A stretch of DNA of 64,000 nucleotides from Modestobacter sp. VKM Ac-2982 (GTDB lineage: Bacteria > Actinomycetota > Actinomycetes > Mycobacteriales > Geodermatophilaceae). The stretch is taken from the NCBI RefSeq assembly GCF_026967935.1, contig NZ_JAPVBL010000001.1, positions 186,001-250,000 on the forward strand, given 5' to 3'. Positions 20,424 through 29,575 of this stretch are shown one piece after another. A program made the position numbers and the translations under genes. Numbering within the stretch: the first letter of the stretch is position 1; every line of letters starts with the position of its first letter. The notes beneath the pieces were generated by a model. That model was not told where the DNA came from. It worked only from the letters and a program-made list of their open reading frames with translations, and did no database searches.

Positions 20424-21584
20424 TCAGCCGGGCAGCCGCACCGGCATGATCAGGTAGCGGTACGACCCGGCCCGCTCGGCCGGCTTGCCGTTGCCCTCGT
20501 CGTCGGCGGAGGGCTCGTCGACACCGGACAGCACGGCCGGCTTCAGCGCCGTCGTGAAGTCCATCCGGGCGCGGTCGGTGTGCACCGCCGCCAGGCCGTC
20601 GAGCAGGAACGTCGGGTTGAAGCCGATCGTCAGCGGCTCACCGTCGAACTCGACGTCGCAGCGCTCCTCGGCCTGCCCCTCGTCGTCGGTTCCACCGGCC
20701 CGCAGCGTGACCTGCCCGGGCGTGAACTCGCAGCGCAGCGGGGTGCCGCGCTCGGCGACCAGGGCCACGCGCTTGGCGGCGTCGGTGAACAGCCCGACCG
20801 GCAGCGTGGCGAAGGACGAGGACTCGCTGGGCATGATCGCGCGGTACTTCACGAACTCCGCGTCCAGCAGGCGGGTCGTGGTGCGGCGGTCCTTGCCCGA
20901 CATGCCGAGGATGCCCTCCCCGGAGCCGCCCGAGGCCAGCGAGAGCACCACCTCGGGGCCGCTGGTCAGCGTCTTCGCCGCATCGGCCAGCGTGCGGGCG
21001 GGCACCAGGACGGCGGCGGACAGGCCCGGGGTCTCCGGACGCCAGGCGAACTCCCGGACGGCGAGCCGGTACCGGTCGGTGGCGGCGAGGGTGACCAGGT
21101 CGTCCTCGATCTCCAGCCGGACGCCGGTCAGCATCGGCAGGGTGTCGTCCCGGCCGGCGGCGACGGCGACCTGGCCGACGGCCTCGGCGAAGGCGTCGCT
21201 GTCCACGACCCCCGCGGTGGACGGCATCGAGGGCAGGGACGGGTAGTCCTCGACCGGGAGCGTGGGCAGGCTGAACTTCGCGTTGCCACAGCTGATGGCC
21301 AGCCGGGCCCCCTCGGCGACCACGTCGACCGGGTGCGGCGGCAGGGCTCGGGTGATCTCGGCGAGCAGCCGGCCGGGGACGAGCGCGCGGCCGGCCTCGG
21401 TGGACTGCACGTCGACCTCCGACCGCGCCGAGACCTCGTAGTCGAAGCCCGAGACCGCGAGCTGGCCGCCCTCCACCTCCAGCAGGATCCCGGCGAGCAC
21501 CGGCACCGACGGCCGCGGCGGCAGGCTGCGCGCCGTCCATGCCACGGCCTCGGCGAGCACCTCACGTGCCACCCGGAACTTCAT
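20424..21584 (-). CDS. dnaN: DNA polymerase III sliding clamp (beta subunit)
   Basis: Ring-shaped processivity clamp that tethers the replicase and repair polymerases to DNA. The protein begins MKFRVAREVLAEAVAWTARS and has the three clamp domains over 386 residues, including SVPVLAGILLEVEGGQLAVS in the first and the C-terminal YRYLIMPVRLPG that closes the family. The ATG at 21584 is used, with GGGGTGG 9 nt upstream; the frame runs further to 21686 but that extension belongs to the origin region. It directly flanks oriC. Confidence 0.97.
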   Translation of the reverse strand: MKFRVAREVLAEAVAWTARSLPPRPSVPVLAGILLEVEGGQLAVSGFDYEVSARSEVDVQSTEAGRALVPGRLLAEITRALPPHPVDVVAEGARLAISCGNAKFSLPTLPVEDYPSLPSMPSTAGVVDSDAFAEAVGQVAVAAGRDDTLPMLTGVRLEIEDDLVTLAATDRYRLAVREFAWRPETPGLSAAVLVPARTLADAAKTLTSGPEVVLSLASGGSGEGILGMSGKDRRTTTRLLDAEFVKYRAIMPSESSSFATLPVGLFTDAAKRVALVAERGTPLRCEFTPGQVTLRAGGTDDEGQAEERCDVEFDGEPLTIGFNPTFLLDGLAAVHTDRARMDFTTALKPAVLSGVDEPSADDEGNGKPAERAGSYRYLIMPVRLPG

Positions 21585-22326
21585 CTCGTCATCCACCCCA
21601 CGTTCGTCTGCGCCGGCTGCTGCCGGGCGGTGTGCGGCGCCCATCCTCTCCTGCCGGCCCCCCTGCGTGACCAGTCCCCTGGTCACAGCTGCACTTCAGC
21701 GCCAGGAACCGGCTTCCTGGTCGCCCGCCGGTCGGGGTGGCGCAGCCCCCCGATCCGGCCCGTCCCCACCGAGAGTGTGGTTCGAGAACACCTGGGAGAT
21801 ATAGCTCATCCTCGTCATCACAGGTGTGGATCCTGGGGACGGGACCTCTTCCTGCAGGTCATCCCCCGAATGGGCCTGTTGGCCCGCTGTGGGCCGGTGG
21901 GCGTCCTCCTGTGTCGACACGTGGACAACTCGACCGCCGTGCACCGTCGCCGTGCGCTCTCCACCCTGCGTCCCCCCTCCACCCGCAGGTCCGTCCCCAT
22001 CCGGTGTGGGCGCAGGGTGCTGTCCACCGGCCCCGGTGGGCGACTTGTGGACACCTGGGGGACGGCGACGCCCGGGCGCACCTGCTCGACCTGCACAGAT
22101 GCGGCTGGCTGCGGGATCCGCCCGGCCGTGGTCCGTGCACTCCCGCTCTCCCCAGGCTGTGTACAGATCTGGGGACAAGGAGACACGGGACGCATCCGGC
22201 CGGCTGTCAGGGCACCCTCGCAACAGCCGTCGAGGCACGCGGGAGGGCCACCGGACCGGTGACCGGTCGGTGGCAGGCCGTGCGGCGGCCGTGCTCAGCC
22301 CGGAGGGGGCCGAGCACGGCCGGTCG
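21585..22326. other. Chromosomal replication origin oriC (dnaN-dnaA intergenic)
   Basis: 742 non-coding bases between dnaN and dnaA, the standard actinobacterial oriC position. DnaA-box-like 9-mers near TTGTCCACA (given as the box strand): ttgtccacg (21920-21928, minus), gtgtccaca (22046-22054, minus), ttgtcccca (22170-22178, minus), plus a weaker ctgtccacc (22020-22028). The most AT-rich part, containing gggagatatagctcatcc (about 21780-21826), is a candidate unwinding element. A dyad ccccag-13 nt-ctgggg (22150-22174) surrounds ctgtgtacag. Position is firm; box assignment is less so. Confidence 0.8.
22286..22322 (-). terminator. Hairpin terminator after dnaA
   Basis: cggccgtgctc and gagcacggccg form a perfect 11-bp stem with a 15-nt loop, starting 5 nt after the dnaA stop and keeping dnaA transcripts out of oriC. 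Confidence 0.8.
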
Positions 22327-24099
22327 TCAGGAGCGGGCGCGGCTCTTGATCCGGGCGGTGAGCTCGGTGACCTGGGTGTAGGTCGCGCGGCGCTCGCTCA
22401 TCAGGCCGGTGATCTTCTTGACCGCGTGCATGACCGTGGTGTGGTCCTTGCCGCCGAACGAGGCCCCGATCCGGGGCAGCGACAGCTCGGTCAGCTCCCG
22501 GCACAGGTACATCGCGATCTGCCGGGCGTTGACCAGGGTTCGGCTGCGGTTGGCCCCCTGCAGCTCCTCCATGGTCACCGAGAAGTACTCGGCCGTCGCG
22601 GCCATGATGATCGCCGCGGTGATCTGCGGGCCCTGCTCGTCGCTGATCAGGTCCTTGAGGACCATCTCGGCCAGCGCGAGGTCGACCGGCTGCTTGTTCA
22701 GGCTGGCGAAGGCGGTCACCCGGATCAGCGCGCCCTCGAGCTCGCGGATGTTGGTCTGCACCTTGCTGGCGATGAACTCCAGCACCGCGTCCGGCGCCTG
22801 CAGCCGCTCGCCGTAGGCCTTCTTGCGCAGGATCGCGATGCGGGTCTCCAGGTCGGGTGCCTGGACGTCGGTGATCAGGCCCCACTCGAAGCGGGTGCGG
22901 AGCCGGTCCTCCAGCGTCGTCAGCTTCTTCGGCGCGCGGTCGGAGGTGATGACGATCTGCTTGCTGGCGTTGTGCAGCGTGTTGAAGGTGTGGAAGAACT
23001 CCTCCTGGGTCCGCTCGGCGCGCTCCAAGAACTGGATGTCATCGATCAGCAGGAAGTCGATGTCCCGGTAGCGACGCCGGAAGTCCTCGGCCCGGCCGGA
23101 GTGCACCAGGTTGATGAACTCGTTGGTGAACTCCTCGGTGCTGACGTACCGCACCCGCACGTTGGGGAACATCCGCGCCGCGTAGTGCCCGATCGCGTGC
23201 AGCAGGTGGGTCTTGCCCAGCCCGGAGTCGCCGTAGATGAACAGCGGGTTGTAGGCCCGCGCCGGCGCCTCGGCGACGGCCACGGCGGCCGCGTGCGCGA
23301 ACCGGTTGCTGTTGCCGATGACGAAGCTGTCGAAGACGTACTTGGCGTTGAGGCCCGGGTCCAGGCCGGCGGGGCGGCGGTCGGCGAACAGCGGGACGGC
23401 GCCACCGCCGCGCCCGGCGCGGTCGGCCGGACGGCGGTCGTCCTCCGGTGCCTGGTCGCGGCCGGCGGCGTCCCCGGGGTCGCGGTCCCAGGGGGCCAGC
23501 CGGCGAGGTGCGCCATCGGACTGGTCGTCGCCGGCCGACCCGCGGGACCAGTCGCGGCCGTCCCCGGACTCGGGCAGCCACGCCTCGGCGCGGGCGGCGT
23601 CGGCGCGCACCCCGAAGGCACTGCGCCCGTCGTCGACCCGGTCCCGGTCGGCACGGTCCTCGGCGGCCCGGTCGTGCGCGGCGCGCTCGCGGGCGGCCAG
23701 CTCCTCCGAGGCCCGGTCGTGCGCCAGCCGGTCCTGGGTGAGGCGGTCCTGGTCCAGCCGGTCCTGCTCGGCGTTGGGCCAGCGACGGACCTCTGGCTCG
23801 GCGCTCAGCCGAGGCGCCTCGGGGGTCGTGGGCGGCAGCGGCATGTCCTCCAGCTGCACCGCCACCCGGATGTCCCGGCCGATCTCGGCGGACAGCGCCT
23901 CGGCCAGCACCATGCGCATGCGGGACTCGAGCACCGTCTGGGTGAACTCGTTGGGCGCGGCCAGCACGGCGGTGTCCTCGAACAGGCCGAGCGGCCGGGT
24001 GAGGTTGAGCACCGCCTTCTGCTGCGGGGTCAGGCTGCTGGCGAGCCGCTCGCGGGCCTGGTCCCAGACCGTCGCCAGGTCGACCGGATCGTCGGCCAT
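22327..24099 (-). CDS. dnaA: Chromosomal replication initiator DnaA
   Basis: AAA+ protein that binds DnaA boxes and opens oriC. Domain I is residues 1 to about 85; domain II (about 86-255) is long, very charged and built in part from QDRL-type 5-residue repeats; domain III has Walker [11 protein letters not shown] (about 290-299) and Walker B LLIDDIQF (about 347-354); domain IV ends with the box-recognition signature [14 protein letters not shown]. The 590-residue length reflects the long domain II. Start: ATG, with GAAGGGA 8 nt upstream. Autoregulation through the DnaA-box-like cluster upstream is likely (inference). Confidence 0.98.
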   Translation of the reverse strand: MADDPVDLATVWDQARERLASSLTPQQKAVLNLTRPLGLFEDTAVLAAPNEFTQTVLESRMRMVLAEALSAEIGRDIRVAVQLEDMPLPPTTPEAPRLSAEPEVRRWPNAEQDRLDQDRLTQDRLAHDRASEELAARERAAHDRAAEDRADRDRVDDGRSAFGVRADAARAEAWLPESGDGRDWSRGSAGDDQSDGAPRRLAPWDRDPGDAAGRDQAPEDDRRPADRAGRGGGAVPLFADRRPAGLDPGLNAKYVFDSFVIGNSNRFAHAAAVAVAEAPARAYNPLFIYGDSGLGKTHLLHAIGHYAARMFPNVRVRYVSTEEFTNEFINLVHSGRAEDFRRRYRDIDFLLIDDIQFLERAERTQEEFFHTFNTLHNASKQIVITSDRAPKKLTTLEDRLRTRFEWGLITDVQAPDLETRIAILRKKAYGERLQAPDAVLEFIASKVQTNIRELEGALIRVTAFASLNKQPVDLALAEMVLKDLISDEQGPQITAAIIMAATAEYFSVTMEELQGANRSRTLVNARQIAMYLCRELTELSLPRIGASFGGKDHTTVMHAVKKITGLMSERRATYTQVTELTARIKSRARS

Positions 24100-24818
24100 C
24101 GACTGTGTCCCTTCCCGTGCCTTCGGTGCTCTGTCTACAGTGCGCTGCGTCCGGTGTGGCCCCGGAGCCTCGGTGCGGCCCCGCAGCCGTCGTCCACAGG
24201 TGGGACGGATGTCGGTGGATCGCTGGATCCCCCGCCGGGTCCCCAGCTGTGGACGTCCAGGGCTGCTGTGTCCACACGAGTGTCCACAGTCTGTGCACGC
24301 TCGGCGACACCTGGTCCGGGGGACCGGCGTGCGCGCTGCCGGTCACGACGTCGTGGCTGGTGAGCGCCCGGACAGCGGGCGATCGGAGAGGGGTCCGGAG
24401 AGCGGTCGGCCGACGGGGTCGGCAGGAGAACCGGCGCCCGGTCGTCCGACCCGGAGCGACGGCGACGCTAACAGCCCCGTCCACAGGCGGGCAACGACGA
24501 CGGCAGCGGCGCGCTGGCCGGTCGCGGCGTGTCCTTCGCCGGAGGGCTCCGACTGCGGTGCACCATGACGGGTCCGGCCAGCAGACCAGGACCCGCCAGG
24601 TCTCGGCTATGCTGGTCGGAGTCTGTGCACGGGAGTCGGTGCACGTCCCAGCTCGTGGGGCGTGAACGTCGGGCCCGTTGCGCAGCAGACCAGCCTCGGG
24701 AGCCCGGGACGGTCGCAGGGCCCGGGAGCAACCGGGGCCGACGACCTGCCCGGCCCCGCGCGTGCGCTGCCCGACCGGGTCCGCGCCGCACCGACGTCGT
24801 CAGCAGTGGGAGTCTCTC
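24100..24818. promoter_or_regulatory. dnaA-rpmH intergenic region with DnaA-box cluster
   Basis: 719 bases between the divergent dnaA and rpmH starts. DnaA-box-like 9-mers: ctgtctaca (24131-24139), tcgtccaca (24190-24198), acgtccaca (24248-24256, minus), gtgtccaca (24268-24276), gtgtccaca again exactly 12 nt on (24280-24288), ctgtgcacg (24291-24299) and ccgtccaca (24477-24485). This is denser than in the dnaN-dnaA gap. It should hold the dnaA promoter and may be a DnaA autoregulatory site or a second origin half. The right half carries the rpmH promoter and leader; nothing else coding is seen. Confidence 0.65.
24608..24613 (+). promoter_or_regulatory. Candidate -10 element (TATGCT) for rpmH
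   Basis: TATGCT is close to the TATAAT/TAnnnT consensus and is the best -10 in the rpmH upstream region. It would give a leader of about 200 nt. No good -35 is visible 17 nt upstream. Confidence 0.4.
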
Positions 24819-24956
24819 GTGAGCAAGCGCACGTTCCAGCCGAACACCCGTCGCCGGGCCAAGACCCACGGCTTCCGGCTGCGGATGCGCACCCGGGCCG
24901 GGCGGGCGATCCTCGCCGCCCGCCGCGGCAAGGGTCGCAACAAGCTCTCCGCCTGA
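24819..24956 (+). CDS. rpmH: 50S ribosomal protein L34
   Basis: A 45-residue, strongly basic ribosomal protein of the large subunit: starts [19 protein letters not shown] and continues [20 protein letters not shown], the family hallmark. The GTG start has GGGAG 6 nt upstream and replaces the common KRTYQPN with KRTFQPN. rnpA starts 1 nt after its stop, the conserved rpmH-rnpA pair. Confidence 0.98.
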   Translation: MSKRTFQPNTRRRAKTHGFRLRMRTRAGRAILAARRGKGRNKLSA

Positions 24957-24957
24957 G

Positions 24958-25350
24958 GTGCTGCCTGCGCAGGCACGCCTGCGCCGGCGGCCGGAGTTCA
25001 CCGCGGTCGTGCGGTCCGGCCGGCGTGCCGGGCGGCCGACCCTGGTGGTGCACTACCTCTCCGAACGGCCCGTCGCCCGGGTCGGGGGTCCCTCGGACCC
25101 TGCGACCGGGCCGCGGGCCGGTTTCGTGGTCGGCAAGGCCGTCGGCAACTCCGTCTGCCGGCACCGGGTCACCCGCCAGCTCCGACACCTGGTCGGCGAC
25201 CGGCTGGACCGGCTCCCGCCGAGCGCGGACCTCGTCATCCGGGCCCGCCCGGAGGCGGCCGACGCCGGTTCGGCCGTGCTGAGCCGCGACCTGGACGCCG
25301 GTCTCGACCGGGTCCTCGGCGACCGCGGCTCCCGGAGTCGGCGGCCGTGA
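24958..25350 (+). CDS. rnpA: Ribonuclease P protein component
   Basis: Protein subunit that assists the RNase P RNA in cutting tRNA 5' leaders. The RNPR-type motif appears as [16 protein letters not shown] (about residues 62-77), with an upstream FVVGKAVG strand; the usual RNR is RHR here. The 130-residue length is normal for actinobacteria. The GTG start lies 1 nt after rpmH, and its stop overlaps the yidD start by 4 nt (GTGA). Confidence 0.95.
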   Translation: MLPAQARLRRRPEFTAVVRSGRRAGRPTLVVHYLSERPVARVGGPSDPATGPRAGFVVGKAVGNSVCRHRVTRQLRHLVGDRLDRLPPSADLVIRARPEAADAGSAVLSRDLDAGLDRVLGDRGSRSRRP

Positions 25351-25775
25351 CCGGTTCGCCGGCCCGCGGGCTGCTGGCCGCCGTCCGCTTCTACCAGCGC
25401 GCGATCAGCCCGGCGTTCCCGCCGCGGTGTCGCTTCGAGCCCAGCTGCAGTGCATACGCGGCCGAGGCGATCGAGGTGCACGGCGCCGGACGGGGCAGTT
25501 GGCTCGCCGTGTGCCGGCTGGCGAAGTGCGCACCCTGGCACCGGGGCGGCGTCGACCTGGTCCCACCCCGGCGCGGGGACGCTGCGCCCCCCGGCGACGC
25601 AGGTCACGAACCGGGCTCAGGAACCGCTGAGCCCACCCACTCGTCGTGCACAGCGGCGCAACCGCCGGCACCGTCCGCGGCGACCGCGCCGACGGCTGAC
25701 GGCACTCGTCGTCCCGACCGTGCCACCCCGCCGGCTCCGCGCCGGTCTGCGCAGCAGGAGGCTGGCGTTGCTTGA
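25347..25775 (+). CDS. yidD: Membrane protein insertion efficiency factor YidD
   Basis: Small protein that aids YidC-dependent membrane insertion. The conserved core fills residues 8-72: [28 protein letters not shown] with three Cys, and [17 protein letters not shown] Pro/Thr/Ala-rich tail of about 65 residues follows, longer than in most YidD proteins. It overlaps rnpA by 4 nt and yidC by 8 nt, so translation is probably coupled through rnpA-yidD-yidC. Confidence 0.95.
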   Translation: MTGSPARGLLAAVRFYQRAISPAFPPRCRFEPSCSAYAAEAIEVHGAGRGSWLAVCRLAKCAPWHRGGVDLVPPRRGDAAPPGDAGHEPGSGTAEPTHSSCTAAQPPAPSAATAPTADGTRRPDRATPPAPRRSAQQEAGVA

Positions 25776-26871
25776 CTGGCTGTACACCGCGATCGCGTGG
25801 GTGATGAAGCAGTGGCATGCACTGTTCTCCACGTTCCTCGACCCGGCGAGCGGCATCACCTGGGCGCTGTCGATCGTCTTCCTGGTCGTCACCATCCGCG
25901 TGCTGCTGTTCCGCCTGTTCGTCAAGCAGGTGAAGAGCCAGCGGGCGATGCAGGAGATCCAGCCGGAGATCCAGAAGCTCCGCAAGCAGTACGGCAGCGA
26001 CAAGCAGGGCTTCAGCCAGGCGATGATGGCGCTGAACAAGGAGCGCGGGGTCAACCCGCTCGCCGGCTGCCTGCCGATCCTGCCGCAGATCCCGATCTTC
26101 CTGTCGCTCTTCCACGTGCTGCGCCGGATCGCCCCCGGCAAGGACGGCCTCTACAGCTGGGACGACACCCTCACCGACCAGGCTGCCTCGGCCCAGCTGT
26201 TCGGCGCACCGATCTCCTCCTCGTTCAACATGACCGGGGAGAAGGAGCAGCTGATCCTCGCGCTGCCGGGGGTCGGCTACACCAACATCCGGATCGTCGC
26301 GTTCCTGCTGATCGTGATCATGTGCTTCACGACCTTCTTCACGCAGAAGCAGATCATGCGGCGCTCCGGCCCGGTCGAGGGTCAGGCCGCGATGGTGCAG
26401 AAGCTGCTGCTCTACGGCATGCCGCTGAGCCTCTTCGTCTCCGGCTTCTTCTTCCCGATCGGCGTCCTCCTCTACTGGTTCACCAACAACCTGTGGACCC
26501 TGGGCCAGCAGTTCTACATCCTGAAGAAGCTGCCCCCGCCCGGCTCGCCGGCCGCGCTGGCCAAGGCGGCCGCCGACAAGCCGCAGGTCGACCCCAAGAC
26601 CCTCGCCCCCAAGCCGGGTGCGAAGCCGGTCCGCCCCAAGTCAGGCACCCGTCCCGCGTCCGCGCCCCCGGCGTCGACCGTGGACGGCGAGGGTGGCGCG
26701 GCCGAGGTCCCGCCGGCGGGTGCGACCCCCGCCACGGGCGACGGGCACGGGTCGGGCGGCTCGGCCAACGGCCGGCCCCCCGGTGGCGGCGGTGCCCGCC
26801 CACGGACGGGGTCCTCGGGCAGCCGGTCCTCGGCCGGCCCCGCCAACCGAGGCAAACGCAAGCGCCGCTGA
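25768..26871 (+). CDS. yidC: Membrane protein insertase YidC
   Basis: Oxa1/YidC/Alb3 insertase that places and folds inner-membrane proteins with or without SecYEG. The TTG at 25768 is chosen: AGGAGG lies 6 nt upstream, it overlaps the yidD stop by 8 nt, and it begins just before the first helix ([16 protein letters not shown]). The groove arginine is Arg44 in [10 protein letters not shown]; five helices follow, with [15 protein letters not shown]-like and [13 protein letters not shown] segments. A basic Pro/Gly/Ser C-terminal tail of about 110 residues ends in GKRKRR. The product is 367 residues and lacks the large periplasmic domain of E. coli YidC, as usual in Gram-positives. Confidence 0.96.
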   Translation: MLDWLYTAIAWVMKQWHALFSTFLDPASGITWALSIVFLVVTIRVLLFRLFVKQVKSQRAMQEIQPEIQKLRKQYGSDKQGFSQAMMALNKERGVNPLAGCLPILPQIPIFLSLFHVLRRIAPGKDGLYSWDDTLTDQAASAQLFGAPISSSFNMTGEKEQLILALPGVGYTNIRIVAFLLIVIMCFTTFFTQKQIMRRSGPVEGQAAMVQKLLLYGMPLSLFVSGFFFPIGVLLYWFTNNLWTLGQQFYILKKLPPPGSPAALAKAAADKPQVDPKTLAPKPGAKPVRPKSGTRPASAPPASTVDGEGGAAEVPPAGATPATGDGHGSGGSANGRPPGGGGARPRTGSSGSRSSAGPANRGKRKRR

Positions 26872-26961
26872 CCGGCTGCGGCACCCGGGCGTGAGCCTGC
26901 GGCGTGCCCGCCCCCTGACCACCGGGCTCGCCCGGCCGCCTGCACGACCCTGGAGGACTCC

Positions 26962-27603
26962 GTGAGTGCATCCGACAACGACACCGTGGCCACGTCCGAG
27001 GCGATCTCGGACGCCCTGCTGACGCCGGCCGGCGGGAGCGGTGACCCCGCGCTGCCCGACGCCGACCCGGCGTCCTCGGACGCCGTCGTCGAGCCGATCG
27101 ACGTCGAGGACGGGACCGACGAGGACGCCGACGAGGGCGGGGACGGCCTGCTCGTCCGCGAGGGCGACGTCGCCGGTGACTACCTGGAGCGACTGCTCGA
27201 CATCCTCGACGTCGACGGCGACATCGACCTGGACGTCGAGGGCGACCGTGCCTCGGTCGCCGTCGTCGGCGGCCAGCTGAAGACCCTCATCGGGCCGGAC
27301 GGCGCGACGCTCGAGGCGCTGCAGGAGCTGACCCGGCTGGCGGTGGCCCAGGCGACCGGCGTCCGCAGCCGCCTGATGCTCGACATCGGCGGCTTCCGGG
27401 CCAAGCGGCGGGCCGACCTTACCAGCCTCGCCTCCGAGGCGGCGGAGCGGGTCGCCGAGAGCGGGGCCCCCGAGCGCCTCGCGCCGATGAACCCGTTCGA
27501 GCGGAAGGTCGTGCACGACGTCATCGCCGCCGCTACCGGCGTGCGCAGTGAGTCGGAGGGCGAGGAGCCGAACCGGCGCGTCGTGGTCCTGCCGGACCGG
27601 TGA
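26962..27603 (+). CDS. jag: Jag/KhpB-type RNA-binding protein (KH and R3H domains)
   Basis: Single-strand nucleic-acid-binding protein of the SpoIIIJ-associated family; in other bacteria KhpB works with KhpA in RNA regulation of division. An acidic N-terminus (about residues 1-66) is followed by a KH domain with LIGPDGATLEALQELTRLAV and an R3H domain with LAPMNPFERKVVHDVI. The GTG start follows GGAGGA. It lies 90 nt after yidC and overlaps rsmG by 4 nt, the conserved yidC-jag-rsmG order. Confidence 0.95.
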   Translation: MSASDNDTVATSEAISDALLTPAGGSGDPALPDADPASSDAVVEPIDVEDGTDEDADEGGDGLLVREGDVAGDYLERLLDILDVDGDIDLDVEGDRASVAVVGGQLKTLIGPDGATLEALQELTRLAVAQATGVRSRLMLDIGGFRAKRRADLTSLASEAAERVAESGAPERLAPMNPFERKVVHDVIAAATGVRSESEGEEPNRRVVVLPDR

Positions 27604-28316
27604 TCGACGGGGACGGCCCGGCCGAGGAGACAGCCTCGACCGGGGATCAGGACGTTGCTGTTCCGGAAGCACCGGCCGTGGCCGCCTCGCTGTTCGGTCC
27701 TGCGGTGGACCAGGTGGGGCGCTATGTGGCCATGCTGGCGGGTGACGGTGTGGTCCGTGGGTTGATCGGGCCCCGTGAGGTGCCCCGGCTGTGGGACCGC
27801 CACGTGCTGAACAGCGCCGCACTGGCCGAGGTGGTGCCGCAGGGCAGCCGGGTGGTCGACGTGGGCAGCGGCGCCGGGCTCCCCGGGGTGCCGCTGGCGC
27901 TCGCCCGCCCGGACCTCACGCTGACACTGGTGGAGCCGATGGCCCGCCGGGTGGAGTTCCTCCAGGACGTCGTGACGGAGCTGGGCGCTCCCTGGCGGGT
28001 GGTCCGCGGGCGCGCCGAGGAACGATCGGTCGTCCGGGCGGTCGGGCCGGTGGACGTGGTCACCGCACGGGCGGTGGCGCCGCTGCCCCGACTGGTGGGC
28101 TGGTGTCGCGGGCTGCTGGCCCCGGGGACGCAGCTGATCGCCCTCGTCGGTGCGCGGGCAGCGGCAGAGGTGCCCGCGCTGGTGCCCGAGTTGGAGGCGG
28201 CCGGGATGCGGGACGTGCACACGCGGGCAGTCGGTGTCGAGCTCGGGGCTGCAGCCACTACCGTGGTGCTCATGACGCGCGCTGGCAGCTCCCGGTCCGG
28301 GCGCTCGGCAGGGTGA
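27600..28316 (+). CDS. rsmG: 16S rRNA (guanine-527-N7)-methyltransferase
   Basis: Methylates N7 of G527 in 16S rRNA using S-adenosylmethionine. The Rossmann motif VVDVGSGAGLPGVPLALARP and the segments VEPMARRVEFLQDV and VVTARAVAPLPRLVGWC are typical of GidB/RsmG. 238 residues. The GTG start overlaps the jag stop (GTGA). In streptomycetes and mycobacteria loss of this enzyme gives low-level streptomycin resistance. Two parS-like sites follow directly, in the leader of parA. Confidence 0.96.
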   Translation: MIDGDGPAEETASTGDQDVAVPEAPAVAASLFGPAVDQVGRYVAMLAGDGVVRGLIGPREVPRLWDRHVLNSAALAEVVPQGSRVVDVGSGAGLPGVPLALARPDLTLTLVEPMARRVEFLQDVVTELGAPWRVVRGRAEERSVVRAVGPVDVVTARAVAPLPRLVGWCRGLLAPGTQLIALVGARAAAEVPALVPELEAAGMRDVHTRAVGVELGAAATTVVLMTRAGSSRSGRSAG

Positions 28317-28320
28317 GCCC

Positions 28321-28334
28321 GTTTCACGTGGAAC
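28321..28334. promoter_or_regulatory. Imperfect parS site upstream of parA
   Basis: gtttcacgtggaac is a hybrid of the two parS half-site forms (GTTTC and GGAAC) with one asymmetric base. It is 20 nt before a perfect parS. Confidence 0.65.
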
Positions 28335-28354
28335 TCGCCGTGGCGACCGCACCC

Positions 28355-28370
28355 TGTTCCACGTGGAACA
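28355..28370. promoter_or_regulatory. Perfect parS site upstream of parA
   Basis: tgttccacgtggaaca is a perfect 16-bp palindrome matching the parS form TGTTYCACGTGRAACA. It ends 22 nt before the parA ATG and just before its ribosome binding site, so ParB binding may also autoregulate parAB. Confidence 0.9.
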
Positions 28371-28392
28371 CGGTGGTGAGGAGGACGCACCG

Positions 28393-29508
28393 ATGACGGA
28401 CCCTGGCGAGCGGCTGCGCAACAGTCTCGCTGCCGATCTGCCGGTCGGTCCCGACTTCGACAGCCCGATCGCCATGGAGGCGATGCGGGCCACCCGGGTG
28501 CTGCACGCCGCCGACCAGGAGCCGTTCCCGGCACCCGGCCGGATCCGGGTGGTCACGATCGCGAACCAGAAGGGTGGGGTCGGGAAGACGACCTCGACGG
28601 TGAACCTCGGCGTCGCGCTGGCCATGTACGGGCTCCGCACGCTGGTCATCGACCTCGACCCCCAGGGAAACGCCAGCACCGCTCTCGGCGTGGAGCACAC
28701 CGTGGGCACTCCGTCGATCTACGACGCACTCGTCGGGGACAACACCCTCGCCGAGGTCACCCACCCGACGACGGCGAGCCCGAACCTCTTCTGCGTCCCC
28801 GCGACGATCGACCTGGCCGGCGCCGAGATCGAGCTGGTCTCCGTGGTGGCGCGGGAGCACCGGCTGCGGCGCTCGATCGAGAGCTACCTGCACGAGCTCC
28901 CCGCCGAGGAACGCCCGCACTACGTCCTCATCGACTGCCCGCCGTCCCTGGGGCTGCTCACGCTGAACGCGTTGGTGGCCGGGGACGAGGTGCTCATCCC
29001 CATCCAGTGCGAGTACTACGCCCTGGAAGGGCTCGGACAGCTGCTCTCGAACATCGACCTGGTGCGCGCCCACCTGAACCCGGGCATCTCGGTGAGCACG
29101 ATCCTGCTCACCATGTACGACGGCCGGACGAAGCTCGCCGACCAGGTGGCCGACGAGGTCCGCAACCACTTCGGTGAGCTGGTGCTCACCGCGGTGATCC
29201 CGCGCAACGTCCGGGTGAGCGAGGCGCCGGGCTACGGGCAGTCGGTGCTCACCTACGACCCGGGGTCCCGCGGATCGACCAGTTACGTGGAGGCAGCCCG
29301 CGAGCTCGCCCGCCGGGGGGCGGCCCTGCCCGCCTCGACGGCGCAGCCGATCACCCAGCCTCCTCCCCCGCCACCGGTCCCCACGCCGGTCTACCCGCCG
29401 CCGGTGGGTGGGCCGCCGCCGCCGGCGGGCGGGCCGCCGTCGGTGGCGGCGCTGGTGCTCGGTGAGCGTGCGACGGCCCCCGCCCCGCGCGGACGGCACG
29501 CGACGTGA
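28393..29508 (+). CDS. parA: Chromosome partitioning ATPase ParA
   Basis: Deviant Walker ATPase that moves ParB-parS complexes to segregate origins. The N-terminal 50 residues precede the Walker A motif [12 protein letters not shown] (Lys60 and Lys65), then [13 protein letters not shown] and the [16 protein letters not shown] switch region. A Pro-rich tail of about 60 residues ([15 protein letters not shown]) follows the ATPase domain and could bind a polar partner. The ATG at 28393 is used, with GAGGAGGA 7 nt upstream; a GTG at 28363 lies inside the parS site. parB follows after 67 nt. Confidence 0.96.
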   Translation: MTDPGERLRNSLAADLPVGPDFDSPIAMEAMRATRVLHAADQEPFPAPGRIRVVTIANQKGGVGKTTSTVNLGVALAMYGLRTLVIDLDPQGNASTALGVEHTVGTPSIYDALVGDNTLAEVTHPTTASPNLFCVPATIDLAGAEIELVSVVAREHRLRRSIESYLHELPAEERPHYVLIDCPPSLGLLTLNALVAGDEVLIPIQCEYYALEGLGQLLSNIDLVRAHLNPGISVSTILLTMYDGRTKLADQVADEVRNHFGELVLTAVIPRNVRVSEAPGYGQSVLTYDPGSRGSTSYVEAARELARRGAALPASTAQPITQPPPPPPVPTPVYPPPVGGPPPPAGGPPSVAALVLGERATAPAPRGRHAT

Positions 29509-29575
29509 CCCCGGTGCGCCCCATTCCCACTCCCGAGCCGCGTCTGCGGACACCGGGCATCAGCGAGGAGGACCA

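Noticed and set aside
22247-22274. Stem gccaccg/cggtggc with inner accggt repeats at the edge of oriC
   Set aside because: It is a modest 7-bp stem with a mismatched interior; the dnaA terminator just beyond it is much stronger, so it is not listed separately.
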